Part shown: positions 7,662 through 16,369 of the stretch, piece by piece | How the letters are laid out: each line of letters opens with the position of its first letter | How positions within the stretch are numbered: the first letter of the stretch is position 1 | Source of the DNA: CAZPMT01 sp964587655 | Lineage (GTDB): Bacteria; Hydrogenedentota; Hydrogenedentia; Hydrogenedentales; SLHB01 | DNA: 24,676 nt | NCBI GenBank assembly: GCA_964587655.1 | Contig: CAZPMT010000080.1 | Coordinates: 1-24,676, forward strand | Reading direction: 5' to 3' | Translations under genes and position numbers: made by a program | Notes under the pieces: generated by a model | What the model was told of the DNA's origin: nothing | The model's database searches: none | The model's input: only the letters and a program-made list of their open reading frames with translations

Positions 7662-7688
7662 TTGACACGCGACCTGTAATTACATTAT
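7662..7688 (+). promoter_or_regulatory. Candidate promoter of the CocE-type gene
   Basis: TTGACA (7662-7667) is a perfect -35 box. The best -10 candidate is CATTAT (7683-7688), at a short 15-base spacing, so the -10 assignment is uncertain. The perfect palindrome TGTAATTACA lies between the two boxes. Confidence 0.35.
7675..7684. promoter_or_regulatory. Candidate GntR/LacI operator, perfect palindrome TGTAATTACA
   Basis: This self-complementary 10-mer is the best copy of a motif repeated in several intergenic regions of the window. It lies downstream of a TTGACA box and 40 bases before the start of the CocE-type gene, where a bound repressor would block RNA polymerase. Confidence 0.45.
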
Positions 7689-7723
7689 GGTCTCCTCAGA
7701 TTTGACCGGAGAGGATTGTGTCC

Positions 7724-9352
7724 ATGAAAAGATATGTCTTGCGGTGGTTGACCTTCACCGGAATTCTACTGAGTCTGGCTTTGCCGGCAGTATGCGGCCA
7801 GGAATGCCTCGTTCCGATGTCCGATGGGACGAAGCTTGTGACTGTGGTATACACGCCGGAGAGCGGAGGTCCGCAGTGGCCGGCCATTCTTGAGCGGACG
7901 CCCTATCCCCGTGGACAGAACGATGCCGGATGGAATGCATGCGGAATCGTCTATATAGCTCAAAGCGTCCGTGGGCGCAACGGGAGTGAAGGCGCGTTTC
8001 GACCGTTTGCCGATGAGGGGTGGGGAGAGCACCAAGACGGTGCCGACACGGTGCGCTGGGTCCTCGAGCAGCCGTGGTGCAACGGCAAGGTGGGGACCTA
8101 CGGCGGTTCGGCCCCCGGCCTCACTTCAGCCTTGCTTTCGCCCGCCACGACAAAACTGTCATGCCAGATCATCCAGGAGGCATGTGGCAACTTTCCGAAG
8201 TACTTGGTTTATCAAGGCGGCGTGTTCTGCAAGTCGCTGGTCGAGGGATGGCTCGCGGCCGGCGTGCAAGTCCCGGATTACGCTGCCGTATGGAAGGCAG
8301 AGCCTCCATCGAGTTCGTATTGGCGCTTCTACGATGCCGACGCAGTGGCCGATCAAATCACGTCACCCGGCCTTCACGTTGGCGGATGGTGGGATATCTT
8401 TGCGAGTGGAACCATCGATCTTTTCCTGCGACGCCAGTATCATGGAGGAGAAGGCGCGCGAGGAAATCAGAGACTCGTCATGCGTCCCAGCGCGCACGGC
8501 CCTTGGGGCAATCAGGACCTGAAGTTTCCCGCCAACTTCGATGAATTTCGGGTCACGCCGTACCGGAAACGTTTTGCACAGTACTGGCTTTGCGGAGCAG
8601 ACAACGGGATAAAGGATGAGCCGGCGGTACGTTACTATACGATCGGGGACGACAGGGCCTTCTCGGGTCCAGGGTGGGAGTGGCGTACGGCAGATACTTG
8701 GCCGCCGTATCCCATCGATCCCACTGCCTACTACGTCCATGCTGACGGCAGCCTCTCGCCGGATCGCCCGTCTGAAGAGGCCGGTCCCCGCACATTTGCG
8801 TTCGATCCACAGAACCCCGTCCCCACGTTGGGGGGACAGAACTTAGTGATCGCTTACGGTCCATATGATCAACGACCCGTGAGTTCGCGTCCCGACGTGC
8901 TCGCCTTTGTGTCATCTCCCCTAGATGCGCCTCTCGAAACAACGGGGCGCTTTTCCGTCCAGTTATACGTCTCTTCCGACGCGCCCGATACCGACTTCAC
9001 GGCGAAGCTGGTAGACGTGTATCCGCCCGAGGATGGCCGCGAAATTCTGATGTTGGACAACATCGTGCGCGTGAAATACCGCAACGGATATGACAATCCG
9101 GCGCCCCCGCTCACTCCAACTGACGTCGTTGAGGTCAAGATCGATCTAGGCCACATTAGCTGGATATTCAACACGAATCACCGCGTCGGCCTGCACGTAT
9201 CAAGCTGCAATCACCCGCGGTTCGAGGTCAATCCCAATAATGGCAAGGAATTGCCAAGCGCTGAAACTCCCTCGCGGATCGCACACAATTCCGTGTTCGT
9301 GAACCGAGCGCACCCCACCGCCCTCATGCTTCCCATTCGCAAGAGGAACTAA
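7724..9352 (+). CDS. Secreted CocE/NonD-type (peptidase S15-like) alpha/beta hydrolase
   Basis: ATG 7724 is chosen because GGAGAGG lies nine bases upstream; an in-frame GTG at 7718 is too close to it. A signal peptide (MKRYVLRWLTFTGILLSLAL, then PAVCG) precedes 542 residues typical of the CocE/NonD family. The N-terminal catalytic domain has the nucleophile Ser129 in GTYGGSAPG, the acid Asp224 in HVGGWWDIF and the base His258 in PSAHGPWG. The C-terminal jelly-roll domain (about 400-540) includes SSDAPDTDFTAKLVDVYPP, characteristic of S15/CocE proteins. Such enzymes hydrolyse esters or amides, or aminoacyl substrates; known members act on cocaine, glutaryl-7-ACA or X-Pro peptides, so the substrate cannot be read from sequence. 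Export and neighbours suggest de-esterification of polymers outside the cytoplasm. It has its own candidate promoter and operator. Confidence 0.92.
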   Translation: MKRYVLRWLTFTGILLSLALPAVCGQECLVPMSDGTKLVTVVYTPESGGPQWPAILERTPYPRGQNDAGWNACGIVYIAQSVRGRNGSEGAFRPFADEGWGEHQDGADTVRWVLEQPWCNGKVGTYGGSAPGLTSALLSPATTKLSCQIIQEACGNFPKYLVYQGGVFCKSLVEGWLAAGVQVPDYAAVWKAEPPSSSYWRFYDADAVADQITSPGLHVGGWWDIFASGTIDLFLRRQYHGGEGARGNQRLVMRPSAHGPWGNQDLKFPANFDEFRVTPYRKRFAQYWLCGADNGIKDEPAVRYYTIGDDRAFSGPGWEWRTADTWPPYPIDPTAYYVHADGSLSPDRPSEEAGPRTFAFDPQNPVPTLGGQNLVIAYGPYDQRPVSSRPDVLAFVSSPLDAPLETTGRFSVQLYVSSDAPDTDFTAKLVDVYPPEDGREILMLDNIVRVKYRNGYDNPAPPLTPTDVVEVKIDLGHISWIFNTNHRVGLHVSSCNHPRFEVNPNNGKELPSAETPSRIAHNSVFVNRAHPTALMLPIRKRN

Positions 9353-9383
9353 CGGCATGCACGGACTTCAGCCCGAGTACTTC

Positions 9384-9410
9384 ACAGTTTGTCGTCGTTT
9401 GACAAACTGT
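9384..9410. repeat. 27-bp palindromic element, copy C (between convergent genes)
   Basis: ACAGTTTGTC (9384-9393), spacer GTCGTTT, GACAAACTGT (9401-9410): perfect arms. Its spacer matches the others when read on the minus strand (AAACGAC), so it is inserted in the opposite orientation. It lies 32 bases after the CocE stop and 94 bases from the end of the convergent gene. There is no T-run to make it a standard terminator. Confidence 0.9.
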
Positions 9411-9503
9411 GATGAGAGGGCGCTTCCGCCCCCATTCGGAACGCTCAACCAGTTCAGGGCATCTCACTGACGGGGATAAAGGCGTGACGGGTGTGATCTG
9501 ACT

Positions 9504-11537
9504 CTATTGCCGAGGCCGCGTGCGCAGGCACACAACCAGCACTTCGTAAGGCTCCAGTTCCAGGGACAGCGGCTCCGCAACCGGAATGCTCTTGGAGTCC
9601 CTGGCATTCGAATCGACGATTACATCATCCTTCGCAAGACCCCAGCCGATCTTGATGGAGCACTGCGCGGTCTTTCCTTCAGTCTCGGCGAGCAGGATGC
9701 TGGCGCGGCCCGACGAGGCGTTCCGATACGTTCTCACAAGCGCATTCTCCGGCGCAGTGGCTTCGATACCCTCCTGGTCGCGGAAATCGGCGAAGCAGGA
9801 GTAGCCGGCCGTGCGGCGGCGCAACTCAGCCAACGAACGCACGTGCCGCGCGAATTTCGGGTAGTTCGTGATAGGCGTATCGCCGCCGTCGATTTTCATG
9901 TCAAGGTGCATTTTGTACGCGAATGCCTTGTTGACCTCGCCGTATTCGAGAGCGTCTATCTCATGGCTGGCCATCAGCCACGGCAACGTATACAGAATCG
10001 GTTCAGGAAATGGAAGGAGTATGTTCCAGTCCCAAGAACTATCGCACCACTGGCCCGTGAACTCATTCAGCGCTTCCGAGATCATGACCCCCTCGGGATT
10101 CACCTCGCGGACCAACTGCCGCACCTGCGGCAGCAGTTGCGCCAGACCGTCGACGAACACGCGATCAGGCGTCGTCGTGACGTGGGCCTCGTCGTAGTCC
10201 ACGAGCATCTTCTCCGAGATCTGATCCAACTGGGTGTTGCCGAAGCCATAATCCTGGATTATCCGCTTCATGCTTTCGATGAAATACGCCCGCTGCTCTT
10301 CGCAGAAGGCAATCTCCGTGTGTAGCATGGCGCGATTTCGTGTCGGCGCGTCGAAATTGTGCCGCGCCCAGTCGCCGGCGTAATATGGATGTCCTGTTCG
10401 AGTCTTCGCTTCCCAACGATGACCGAACTCGGCGTGTTCCGGCATGGCGACATTGGCGAGCGTGCCGTTGAAGAACGGTATGAGTTCCACGCCCATGGCG
10501 CGACATTGCTCCACCGCGCGACGCAGGGCCTGCCCTCCCCCCCACTCCTCATTGGGCACGTAACGATAGAAATAGTTATTGTCGTGTCCGCCAGTCTGCC
10601 ATCCGAACAGAAGCAGATACGTGCAGCCCGCGGCCAACGCGGCTTCGGCCATTCGAGGCAGGTCCTCGTACGTGTGGGGCGTGTAGCCGTCCTGATGCTT
10701 CATGAAGAAAAAATGCCATCCTATGGCGGTGGCGAATCTCTCGGGGCGGTCGGGTTTGCGAATCCATGTCTCAAGCCATGTGCGGTGGCTGTCGGCAGGT
10801 GTATGCCAATCCCCGGAATGCGCGGCAATGATGACGGGAGGCGAATCATAGGACTCCCCCGGTTTGACGCGGCGCGGGTGGACCGTAGCCAAGTCCAGGG
10901 AACGGCACACATCTTCGGGGGACGTTCCAGTAGGCTGTTTCTCCACGACTTTGTGCACAAAGAAATCCATGATCGAAAAGTCGGTGTGCCGTCCCTCGAT
11001 TGCCAGGCCATGTTGCGCATTGCCGTAGTCGCACCAGGCGGAAGCCAAGTGCGCAGGGTAACGAGCGACCACCTTCTGGGTACACTCGTTCCAGGTATGG
11101 TGGTCGCCGCCGAAGTCTTTGCCAAACACGTCATCGAAAGAACGTTTCCAGAAGCTGGGCCAAACCAATCGCCCGCTCTCAATCGGCCCGATACCGCGCA
11201 CCCACGGGAAGATGACCTCCTCGATAGAGCGTGTGCCCGTGTTCGTCAGGTGGAGTTCGGTGCGGATCTGCCAATCATCGAGCGAAACTGTTACGCGCGC
11301 CGATGCTCCATCGAGCGTGTAGTCGAGGATCGCCGTCAGGTCTGACACCGCGATCTGGGGGTTTACGGAATCCAAGCGGAGCCACTGCTGGTCACCTTCA
11401 GGCGTCATCAGGCGGAACATCAGCGCCCGGTCAGGAGCAGCGATGTACTCATGGGAGAGTCTCTTGTCGAAGATGGAACGGAATCCCCCAGTAGTTGCGT
11501 CGAGTTCCGCACGCAGATATTCGTTCTCCAGGATCAT
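9504..11537 (-). CDS. DUF6259-like glycoside-hydrolase-type protein
   Basis: The start is ATG 11537, with GAGGAGAG six bases upstream; the open frame extends to a GTG at 11561. The protein has 677 residues and no signal peptide. Residues about 1-240 are a beta-sandwich (galactose-mutarotase-like: LENEYLRAELDATTGGFRSI). Residues about 260-560 look like a (beta/alpha)8 barrel (GWHFFFMKHQDGYTPHTYED, TYLLLFGWQTGGHDNNY, MGVELIPFFNGT). A short beta C-terminal domain follows. The candidate catalytic acids are Asp438 in NTQLDQI and Glu488 in MISEALNEF. I associate this layout with DUF6259, distantly related to GH101/GH36-type glycosidases; the family name is from memory and the substrate is unknown. 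The ribosome-binding site directly follows the stop of the upstream gene (11548), so the two are translationally coupled. It is the last gene of the CAZyme operon and probably acts on imported or periplasmic oligosaccharides. Confidence 0.82.
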   Translation of the reverse strand: MILENEYLRAELDATTGGFRSIFDKRLSHEYIAAPDRALMFRLMTPEGDQQWLRLDSVNPQIAVSDLTAILDYTLDGASARVTVSLDDWQIRTELHLTNTGTRSIEEVIFPWVRGIGPIESGRLVWPSFWKRSFDDVFGKDFGGDHHTWNECTQKVVARYPAHLASAWCDYGNAQHGLAIEGRHTDFSIMDFFVHKVVEKQPTGTSPEDVCRSLDLATVHPRRVKPGESYDSPPVIIAAHSGDWHTPADSHRTWLETWIRKPDRPERFATAIGWHFFFMKHQDGYTPHTYEDLPRMAEAALAAGCTYLLLFGWQTGGHDNNYFYRYVPNEEWGGGQALRRAVEQCRAMGVELIPFFNGTLANVAMPEHAEFGHRWEAKTRTGHPYYAGDWARHNFDAPTRNRAMLHTEIAFCEEQRAYFIESMKRIIQDYGFGNTQLDQISEKMLVDYDEAHVTTTPDRVFVDGLAQLLPQVRQLVREVNPEGVMISEALNEFTGQWCDSSWDWNILLPFPEPILYTLPWLMASHEIDALEYGEVNKAFAYKMHLDMKIDGGDTPITNYPKFARHVRSLAELRRRTAGYSCFADFRDQEGIEATAPENALVRTYRNASSGRASILLAETEGKTAQCSIKIGWGLAKDDVIVDSNARDSKSIPVAEPLSLELEPYEVLVVCLRTRPRQ

Positions 11538-11547
11538 TGCTCTCTCC

Positions 11548-13998
11548 TCAATCATCGACACCGGGTCGAAGTTTTCCCCTATGGTCAGCGCCGCGGCTGT
11601 TCCACAGCATTTCCTCGAAGTTGGGCAACGCGGGATCGGTTGCGACGATGCGCCAGTTATGGTCTTCCTCCTGTTTCCACGTGTAGGTTATCTCCTCATC
11701 GGAATGGCGGGGAATGCGCACAGTCCCGTCGTATCCGTAGCCAAAGGGTTGATCGTCGTACCGGCATGCTCGGAACAAAGTGAACATACGCACCCGGACT
11801 TCCGCTGCACTCTCATAATCTGAAAAGTCCCAGCGGCGAATCTGGCGCAGCATGATGGTCTCGTTGTTTCGGAAGAGCCACCATTTCCACGCGCGCCCAA
11901 CGTACTCGCGATGGAATCCATTCGGGTCTTGATACCCCGCCGAGTACAGCTCCGTCAGCCTGCGCCAGTCTTTCCCCTCATAAGCCGCCTTCATCTGCTC
12001 GATGCGCGTCACTATCTGCCGCGCCATAGTCTTGTGAGCGCCGTCCGCGCCATCAAACGTCGGATACCATTCCTGACTCGCGGGCCGGTTGTCCACTGGA
12101 TCGGTGACGAGTTGGATTGCAGACGCGCCGTTCGGATCGACTGTAACCGCTTCACCAGGCATGCTCTCCGTTTGGCTGAACACGAGATAGTCCATGTAAT
12201 TCACTGTGCCAATTCGCCGTGCGCGGGTCGTCGTTGTGGCCGTGACTGCGTATGTGTAGGTTGCGCCAGGCCGGATCGATTCATCCACGAAGGATGTTTC
12301 CGTTACCGACGCCACAATCGTACGCGTAGACGCGCCTTCTCCGAAGGCGCCGGGGGAATTGTCACTTGCGCTTGGGTGCGATTTCGGAGAAACCGGCCCT
12401 GCTCCTGACCGGAAAAGCTCCGGGTCGTCGAGCTCCTGTTCACGTGCGTGCCAGATATTCTTCGAGAAACCGAACTGGGGAGAAAAGGCGGGGTCTTCGA
12501 CTCGGTGGACGTGATACTGGCTGGCGCCGGGATCCGCCTCCCATGAAAGACGGATCCCGCCGTTGCAGCGATCGCACCTCAGTCCGGACACCGGTTTGGG
12601 AAGGTCAATCGAGTACGTCTGCCGTTCATATAGGTTTTCGTGGGTCTGCATGACGTAGGTATGGCCGTTGATCGTAGTGATCCAGGCCGTACCTTCCGCG
12701 TCGGGCGGCGGATAGTGATGATCAAGAAGCCCCTGATACTCCTGCTCGGTATCACAGTGATGGACGCCCAGCACGGCCTCGAATTCGTCGAGGGCGGCCT
12801 TAGGTGTCTTGGGCGGAAGCAACGGGACGTAGTAGTACCGGCACTTGTTCGGGATCAGTTCGTGCTGCACGTAGCGCCCCCACAGGCCATAGGCGGCGCG
12901 TGACAGGAGGCCCTTGTCGCCGATCCAATCGACGTCTCGGAGGATTTCGTGAAACGCGACGATGTTGTCCACAACTTTGTACTGATACGCGACCTTGATC
13001 TTCTCCATCACTTGATCGCGCGAGGGGATAAGCTTCCGATTGATTACCTCCATCAGTGTTGGATAGATAACGTTGCGCCAGCAGCAGGAGTTGTCGTAGT
13101 CGAAGAGGTCCCAGAACGGCTCGAAATCGTACACGGTCGCGCCCATGCTCGCGCCGAGCAGGATCATCGCGCGGTAGAGGTCCGGAGGCATGATGCGCGT
13201 GTTGTTGGGTTCCTTCTGTCCGAAGACGCCCGGCTCGATCATCCTGGCGTTCTCGAACCACCACGACTGCGGCTCGACGCCCCAGTTGTGAACCAGTCCG
13301 GCGATCCAGAATCCCCACACCGAGGTCTGGCGCTGTATATGCCTTGGGCCGATATGCTCGTTTACCGGAATGACGCAATCGGGATGTTTGGCAATCGTTT
13401 CAACAAGGGGCTGGTTCAGGGCGTCGGCTCCGATGTGCAGCCATTTCATGTCTTGCAGTGAGATCACGACTCGACGGCCGTGCCGCGCGGCCATCTCGAT
13501 GACATCCATCGTGTAGCGGGTTTCGGGAGGGATCGCGTAGCGCAACACGTTAAACGAGCGATAGAGCTCGAAACGCATCTCGGTGATTGTATACGCGCGG
13601 ATACACGAGAATTCCTCGGTCAACTTCTCAACATAGTCCGGATCGAAGACGAACTCGTCGTGGGGATCGGCGAACTGGAGGTTGACGGGAACCCCGGCGG
13701 TTTGGAGTTCGGCCAGCGCGCGTCTGAAACACTCATACCGATTCCCGTGATCGTGCGTTCTGATCTCGAGCTGAAGCTGGCAGTATGGCTTGATATCGCC
13801 GGGTATTGCCTCGCGCCATGCCCGCACGGCTTCTGCTCCGTGCAGGGTTGCCTCTTCATAGCGGCCGGCACGAATACCGTAGTCCTCATCTGAATCGCCG
13901 AATCGGTTAGATGTTTGCAGTATGATGAGAGGATGCTGTGGCGAAATGCTGTCCATTTTGGATTCTAGATTTTGGATTTTGGAATCTGGCGCGATCAA
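11548..13998 (-). CDS. GH98-like glycosidase with fibronectin-like and NTF2-like C-terminal domains
   Basis: This 816-residue protein has an N-terminal barrel-like region (about 20-400): ISPQHPLIILQTSNRFGDSD, LRYAIPPETRYTMDVIEMAA, VISLQDMKWLHIGADAL, WWFENARMIEPGVFGQKEPN, ATVYDFEPFWDLF. This resembles the GH98 catalytic domain, whose known members are endo-beta-galactosidases cleaving blood-group glycans and xylanases. I hold the family call with moderate confidence. Residues about 470-620 look like a fibronectin type III module (GLRCDRCNGGIRLSWEADPG). The last 120 residues resemble an NTF2/SnoaL-like domain (MKAAYEGKDWRRLTELYSAG). The start is ambiguous: TTG 13998 has AAAGGA nine bases upstream, whereas ATG 13956 has none; with the TTG start the first residues (SKIQNLESKM) are coded by an inserted repeat. 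No signal peptide is visible. It sits in the middle of the CAZyme operon. Confidence 0.78.
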   Translation of the reverse strand: MIAPDSKIQNLESKMDSISPQHPLIILQTSNRFGDSDEDYGIRAGRYEEATLHGAEAVRAWREAIPGDIKPYCQLQLEIRTHDHGNRYECFRRALAELQTAGVPVNLQFADPHDEFVFDPDYVEKLTEEFSCIRAYTITEMRFELYRSFNVLRYAIPPETRYTMDVIEMAARHGRRVVISLQDMKWLHIGADALNQPLVETIAKHPDCVIPVNEHIGPRHIQRQTSVWGFWIAGLVHNWGVEPQSWWFENARMIEPGVFGQKEPNNTRIMPPDLYRAMILLGASMGATVYDFEPFWDLFDYDNSCCWRNVIYPTLMEVINRKLIPSRDQVMEKIKVAYQYKVVDNIVAFHEILRDVDWIGDKGLLSRAAYGLWGRYVQHELIPNKCRYYYVPLLPPKTPKAALDEFEAVLGVHHCDTEQEYQGLLDHHYPPPDAEGTAWITTINGHTYVMQTHENLYERQTYSIDLPKPVSGLRCDRCNGGIRLSWEADPGASQYHVHRVEDPAFSPQFGFSKNIWHAREQELDDPELFRSGAGPVSPKSHPSASDNSPGAFGEGASTRTIVASVTETSFVDESIRPGATYTYAVTATTTTRARRIGTVNYMDYLVFSQTESMPGEAVTVDPNGASAIQLVTDPVDNRPASQEWYPTFDGADGAHKTMARQIVTRIEQMKAAYEGKDWRRLTELYSAGYQDPNGFHREYVGRAWKWWLFRNNETIMLRQIRRWDFSDYESAAEVRVRMFTLFRACRYDDQPFGYGYDGTVRIPRHSDEEITYTWKQEEDHNWRIVATDPALPNFEEMLWNSRGADHRGKLRPGVDD

Positions 13999-14096
13999 GC
14001 TGAGAATTCCTTTCTGACACTCGTGACGCGGGCGGGGTTTGTTGGCTTCGGTCTACAACTCCACATGTCTCGCCTTCAATCCAAAATCCAAAATCT
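13967..14096. repeat. 17-bp perfect inverted repeat flanking an operon junction (AATCCAAAATCC type)
   Basis: AGATTTTGGATTTTGGA (13967-13983) is the exact reverse complement of 14080-14096, enclosing 96 bases. The left side carries a further tandem unit (ATTTTGGATTCT, 13955-13966). The right arm ends at the first base of the stop codon of the pectate-lyase-fold gene, and the left arm covers the beginning of the GH98-like frame. It may be a small mobile or palindromic element, or a long-range RNA hairpin in the operon transcript. Confidence 0.75.
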
Positions 14097-16036
14097 TACG
14101 TGCTTCTGAGAGGCCGCCCGCGGGCATCGAACACTTCGAGTATGAAATTCCATCTGCTGCCGCCGGCGTCCTCGACCTTGATGAGAACAGGATTCAGCCC
14201 ACGGTGCAGTTCCGCATCGAATTGGTATGAGCCCGGAGCATCTGACCCGCCCTCGTCGGAGAAGAAGGCATGGGCCTGTTGTCCATTGACCCATACCTTC
14301 GAGCCATCGTTTGCGCCTAACTGGAAGTGCGCCTTCTCATCGCGGTCGGAACGGATGTAACAGAAGGCGTAAGCGACTTGCTTTCCACTCTGGAATATCG
14401 ACTTGAAATCGATGCGGTTCCCTTTGTCCGCCTCGACAGTCTGCGCCGTGGCGGTGGCCTCTTTTCCTTGTTCGTCCTTGTATGAAACGGTCGTCGCGGG
14501 TGTGAGGGCTGCCTGAGCCTCTCCGCCGATCTGCGCCAGGTAATCGACGTCGTAACCAGCGCGGGACGTTTTCCCTTGCGCGGGATTCTGCACTGCCGGA
14601 TTCGAGAACGGTCCGAGGACAATCCAGTTTCGAATGAAGGCCGTCGCTGTGTTTCCGGCGTTGTGCGCGATCTCGATCGCCGCCTCGGGCGGGGCTTGGC
14701 TATCGACGGCCACACCGCCGCCCATGATGTTGGACGTGACTATTCCGGCTTGAACGAGAGGCCCAAGACGCACTTTCAAGTGGTTCTTTCGGTCGGAACT
14801 GAACTCGCAACCGTTGACGATCACCTGCCGGGAGTTCGCGTCAATACAAGGAACGCCAGCGCCCGCTTGATCCCAGTTCGAGAAGTGGCAGGACTCGAAG
14901 AACACCGTGCCTCGGCCCTCGACCTTGGCGTGCGAATCAAGCCCCTTGTTTGCCCAGAAACCGCAAGCTGTGAATTTCACTTGGCCCTTGTTACTCGCGC
15001 CGACTTCGACGGTGGACATGAACATACCGTTGACGAACGAGACGCCCGTGTCGGCCCCAACGTCATCAACCCTGATCGCGCAAGGGGTCACGTCCATGTA
15101 GCAGTTTGTGTACACGCCCGATCCGGGTACGGTCTTCACCTCCCGCCGCTCACTATCGTAGATGGGGCCCCGGATAAAGTGCATGCCGACGTTGTAGAAG
15201 ATGCTGAAACAGTTAACGGCCATTTCACCGTCGGTCTTGCCGATGATGAACGCCGTGCCCTTTGTGCGCGTGAACTCCCACAATGGACTCTTCGGATCCA
15301 AGTCCCAGAAGGGCCAAAAATGGATGTTTTCGATACGGCCAACGTCGTAGCATTGGTTGATATACAGTCCCTTATACAAGGGATAAGCGTACAAGCCGTT
15401 GATTAGGTGCCTGCCCGTCGCGTAGGAACCAAAATCCACCGCCTGATATGGGTTGATCATCGTCACGTTGGTGATCGAGGGATCGTCCGTGGCATCTCGC
15501 GTGGCAACAGTCCAGGGATACGCGTGCGGCGGGTTCGCCTTCACCTGTTCCGGGTAGAAGATCGTTATGCCCGTCAGCGACGATTGCGTGTTGAGCACAA
15601 TGAAGGGTGTGCCATCAGGGTCGCCCTTGCCCTCGACGGCCAACAGAACGCTCCCTGCGCTAACGGGGTCGCCGCGCTGAGGAGATCGCCAGATCCCTTC
15701 GAGAGTGACGTGGTCCGGTATGTTCAGGTGAGATGCGATCAGAAACTGGCCGGCCGGGACCTGAACGAGACCGCCGCCCGCCTCTTTCGAGGCGGCGTCG
15801 AGAGCCGCCTGGAACGCTTGGGTGTCGTCCGCCTTCGCATCCCCCTTCGCCCCGTAGTCAGCCACACTGTAGATCCCGCGCATGGCCGCAGCGTGATCAG
15901 GTTTCCCCTCCTCGGCTGGCGCAGCGGCACACAACGCGAGCAAAATACAGCACAGGCATGAAGCGGCCTCGCAGACATACCACTGCGCGAGTGCGCCGGT
16001 CCCTGCGATCCGATTGTCAACGTTCCTGATGGACAT
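14096..16036 (-). CDS. Secreted pectate-lyase-superfamily (right-handed beta-helix) protein with C-terminal carbohydrate-binding-like domain
   Basis: ATG 16036 has a strong AGGAG seven bases upstream; the open frame to 16096 has no such signal. After a signal-anchor-like stretch (VCEAASCLCCILLALCAAAP) comes the hallmark N-terminus of Pectate_lyase_3/GH28-like proteins (YSVADYGAKGDAKADDTQAF, then QAALDAAS and GGLVQVPAGQFLI). About 400 residues with beta-helix character follow (NVTMINPYQAVDF, VSFVNGMFMSTVEVG, QVIVNGCEFSSDRKNH). The last 100 residues form a PA14-like or CBM-like module (GANDGSKVWVNGQQAHAFF, LNPVLIKVEDAGGSRWNFIL), which echoes the small ORF at 16112-16369. The protein is 646 residues. 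Such proteins cleave or bind acidic or galactose-containing polysaccharides; lyase versus hydrolase cannot be decided here. It is the third gene of the operon. Confidence 0.88.
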   Translation of the reverse strand: MSIRNVDNRIAGTGALAQWYVCEAASCLCCILLALCAAAPAEEGKPDHAAAMRGIYSVADYGAKGDAKADDTQAFQAALDAASKEAGGGLVQVPAGQFLIASHLNIPDHVTLEGIWRSPQRGDPVSAGSVLLAVEGKGDPDGTPFIVLNTQSSLTGITIFYPEQVKANPPHAYPWTVATRDATDDPSITNVTMINPYQAVDFGSYATGRHLINGLYAYPLYKGLYINQCYDVGRIENIHFWPFWDLDPKSPLWEFTRTKGTAFIIGKTDGEMAVNCFSIFYNVGMHFIRGPIYDSERREVKTVPGSGVYTNCYMDVTPCAIRVDDVGADTGVSFVNGMFMSTVEVGASNKGQVKFTACGFWANKGLDSHAKVEGRGTVFFESCHFSNWDQAGAGVPCIDANSRQVIVNGCEFSSDRKNHLKVRLGPLVQAGIVTSNIMGGGVAVDSQAPPEAAIEIAHNAGNTATAFIRNWIVLGPFSNPAVQNPAQGKTSRAGYDVDYLAQIGGEAQAALTPATTVSYKDEQGKEATATAQTVEADKGNRIDFKSIFQSGKQVAYAFCYIRSDRDEKAHFQLGANDGSKVWVNGQQAHAFFSDEGGSDAPGSYQFDAELHRGLNPVLIKVEDAGGSRWNFILEVFDARGRPLRST

Positions 16037-16106
16037 TCGCTGTCTCCTTTTTCCTCCGCCCGAAGCGTTCCTAGTAACTATCTTGACGTGACACACAGCC
16101 TATTCC

Positions 16107-16133
16107 ACAGTCTATCGTGTCTTGACAAACTGT
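16107..16133. repeat. 27-bp palindromic element, copy D (degenerate; ends a small ORF)
   Basis: ACAGTCTATC (16107-16116), spacer GTGTCTT, GACAAACTGT (16124-16133). The right arm is intact and the left arm has two changes. On the minus strand the second change helps create the TAG stop (16112-16114) of the small ORF, whose last residues QFVKTR are coded by the element. Confidence 0.82.
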
Positions 16134-16369
16134 GGCGATGGCGCAAATCGAAGCTCGGAAGCCGGGTCCGCCGGCAAGAGCCTGAAGGTCCATCCGCCGG
16201 TGATGTTGACGCACTTCACAACGATGGTATTCCATCCCGCCTTGAGCGGCAGCGCGATGTAAGTTGCATCACTGCGCGTTCGGAACAGGCGGCCCTCCTC
16301 GATTTCAGCGCCGTTCACAAATACTTGTCCGTAGTTCATCCGTGGTTCAAATGCCGTTTCTAGGATCAA
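16112..16369 (-). CDS. Small carbohydrate-binding-like ORF, overlapping the GH172 stop (possibly a remnant)
   Basis: This is an 85-codon frame. A TTG start at 16369 overlaps the GH172 stop as TTGA, an arrangement like the common ATGA coupling. The sequence YGQVFVNGAEIEEGRLFRT followed by IALPLKAGWNTIVVKCVNIT and GGWTFRLLPAD resembles the C-terminal half of the PA14-like/carbohydrate-binding modules that end many glycosidases, including the next gene of this operon. A full module would be longer, so it may be a domain once fused to a larger protein and cut off by a frameshift, or a real short coupled binding protein. Its C-terminus (QFVKTR and stop) is encoded by palindrome copy D. Domain homology makes translation believable; function is doubtful. 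Confidence 0.5.
   Translation of the reverse strand: MILETAFEPRMNYGQVFVNGAEIEEGRLFRTRSDATYIALPLKAGWNTIVVKCVNITGGWTFRLLPADPASELRFAPSPQFVKTR

Noticed and set aside
9507..11345. Long plus-strand frames (272 and 328 codons) opposite the DUF6259-like gene
   Set aside because: Antisense shadows of a well-supported gene; low-complexity, Arg-rich composition with no domain.
14576..15961. Plus-strand frames of 276 and 184 codons opposite the pectate-lyase-fold gene
   Set aside because: Shadow frames: the minus strand has signal peptide, beta-helix hallmarks and a strong ribosome-binding site.
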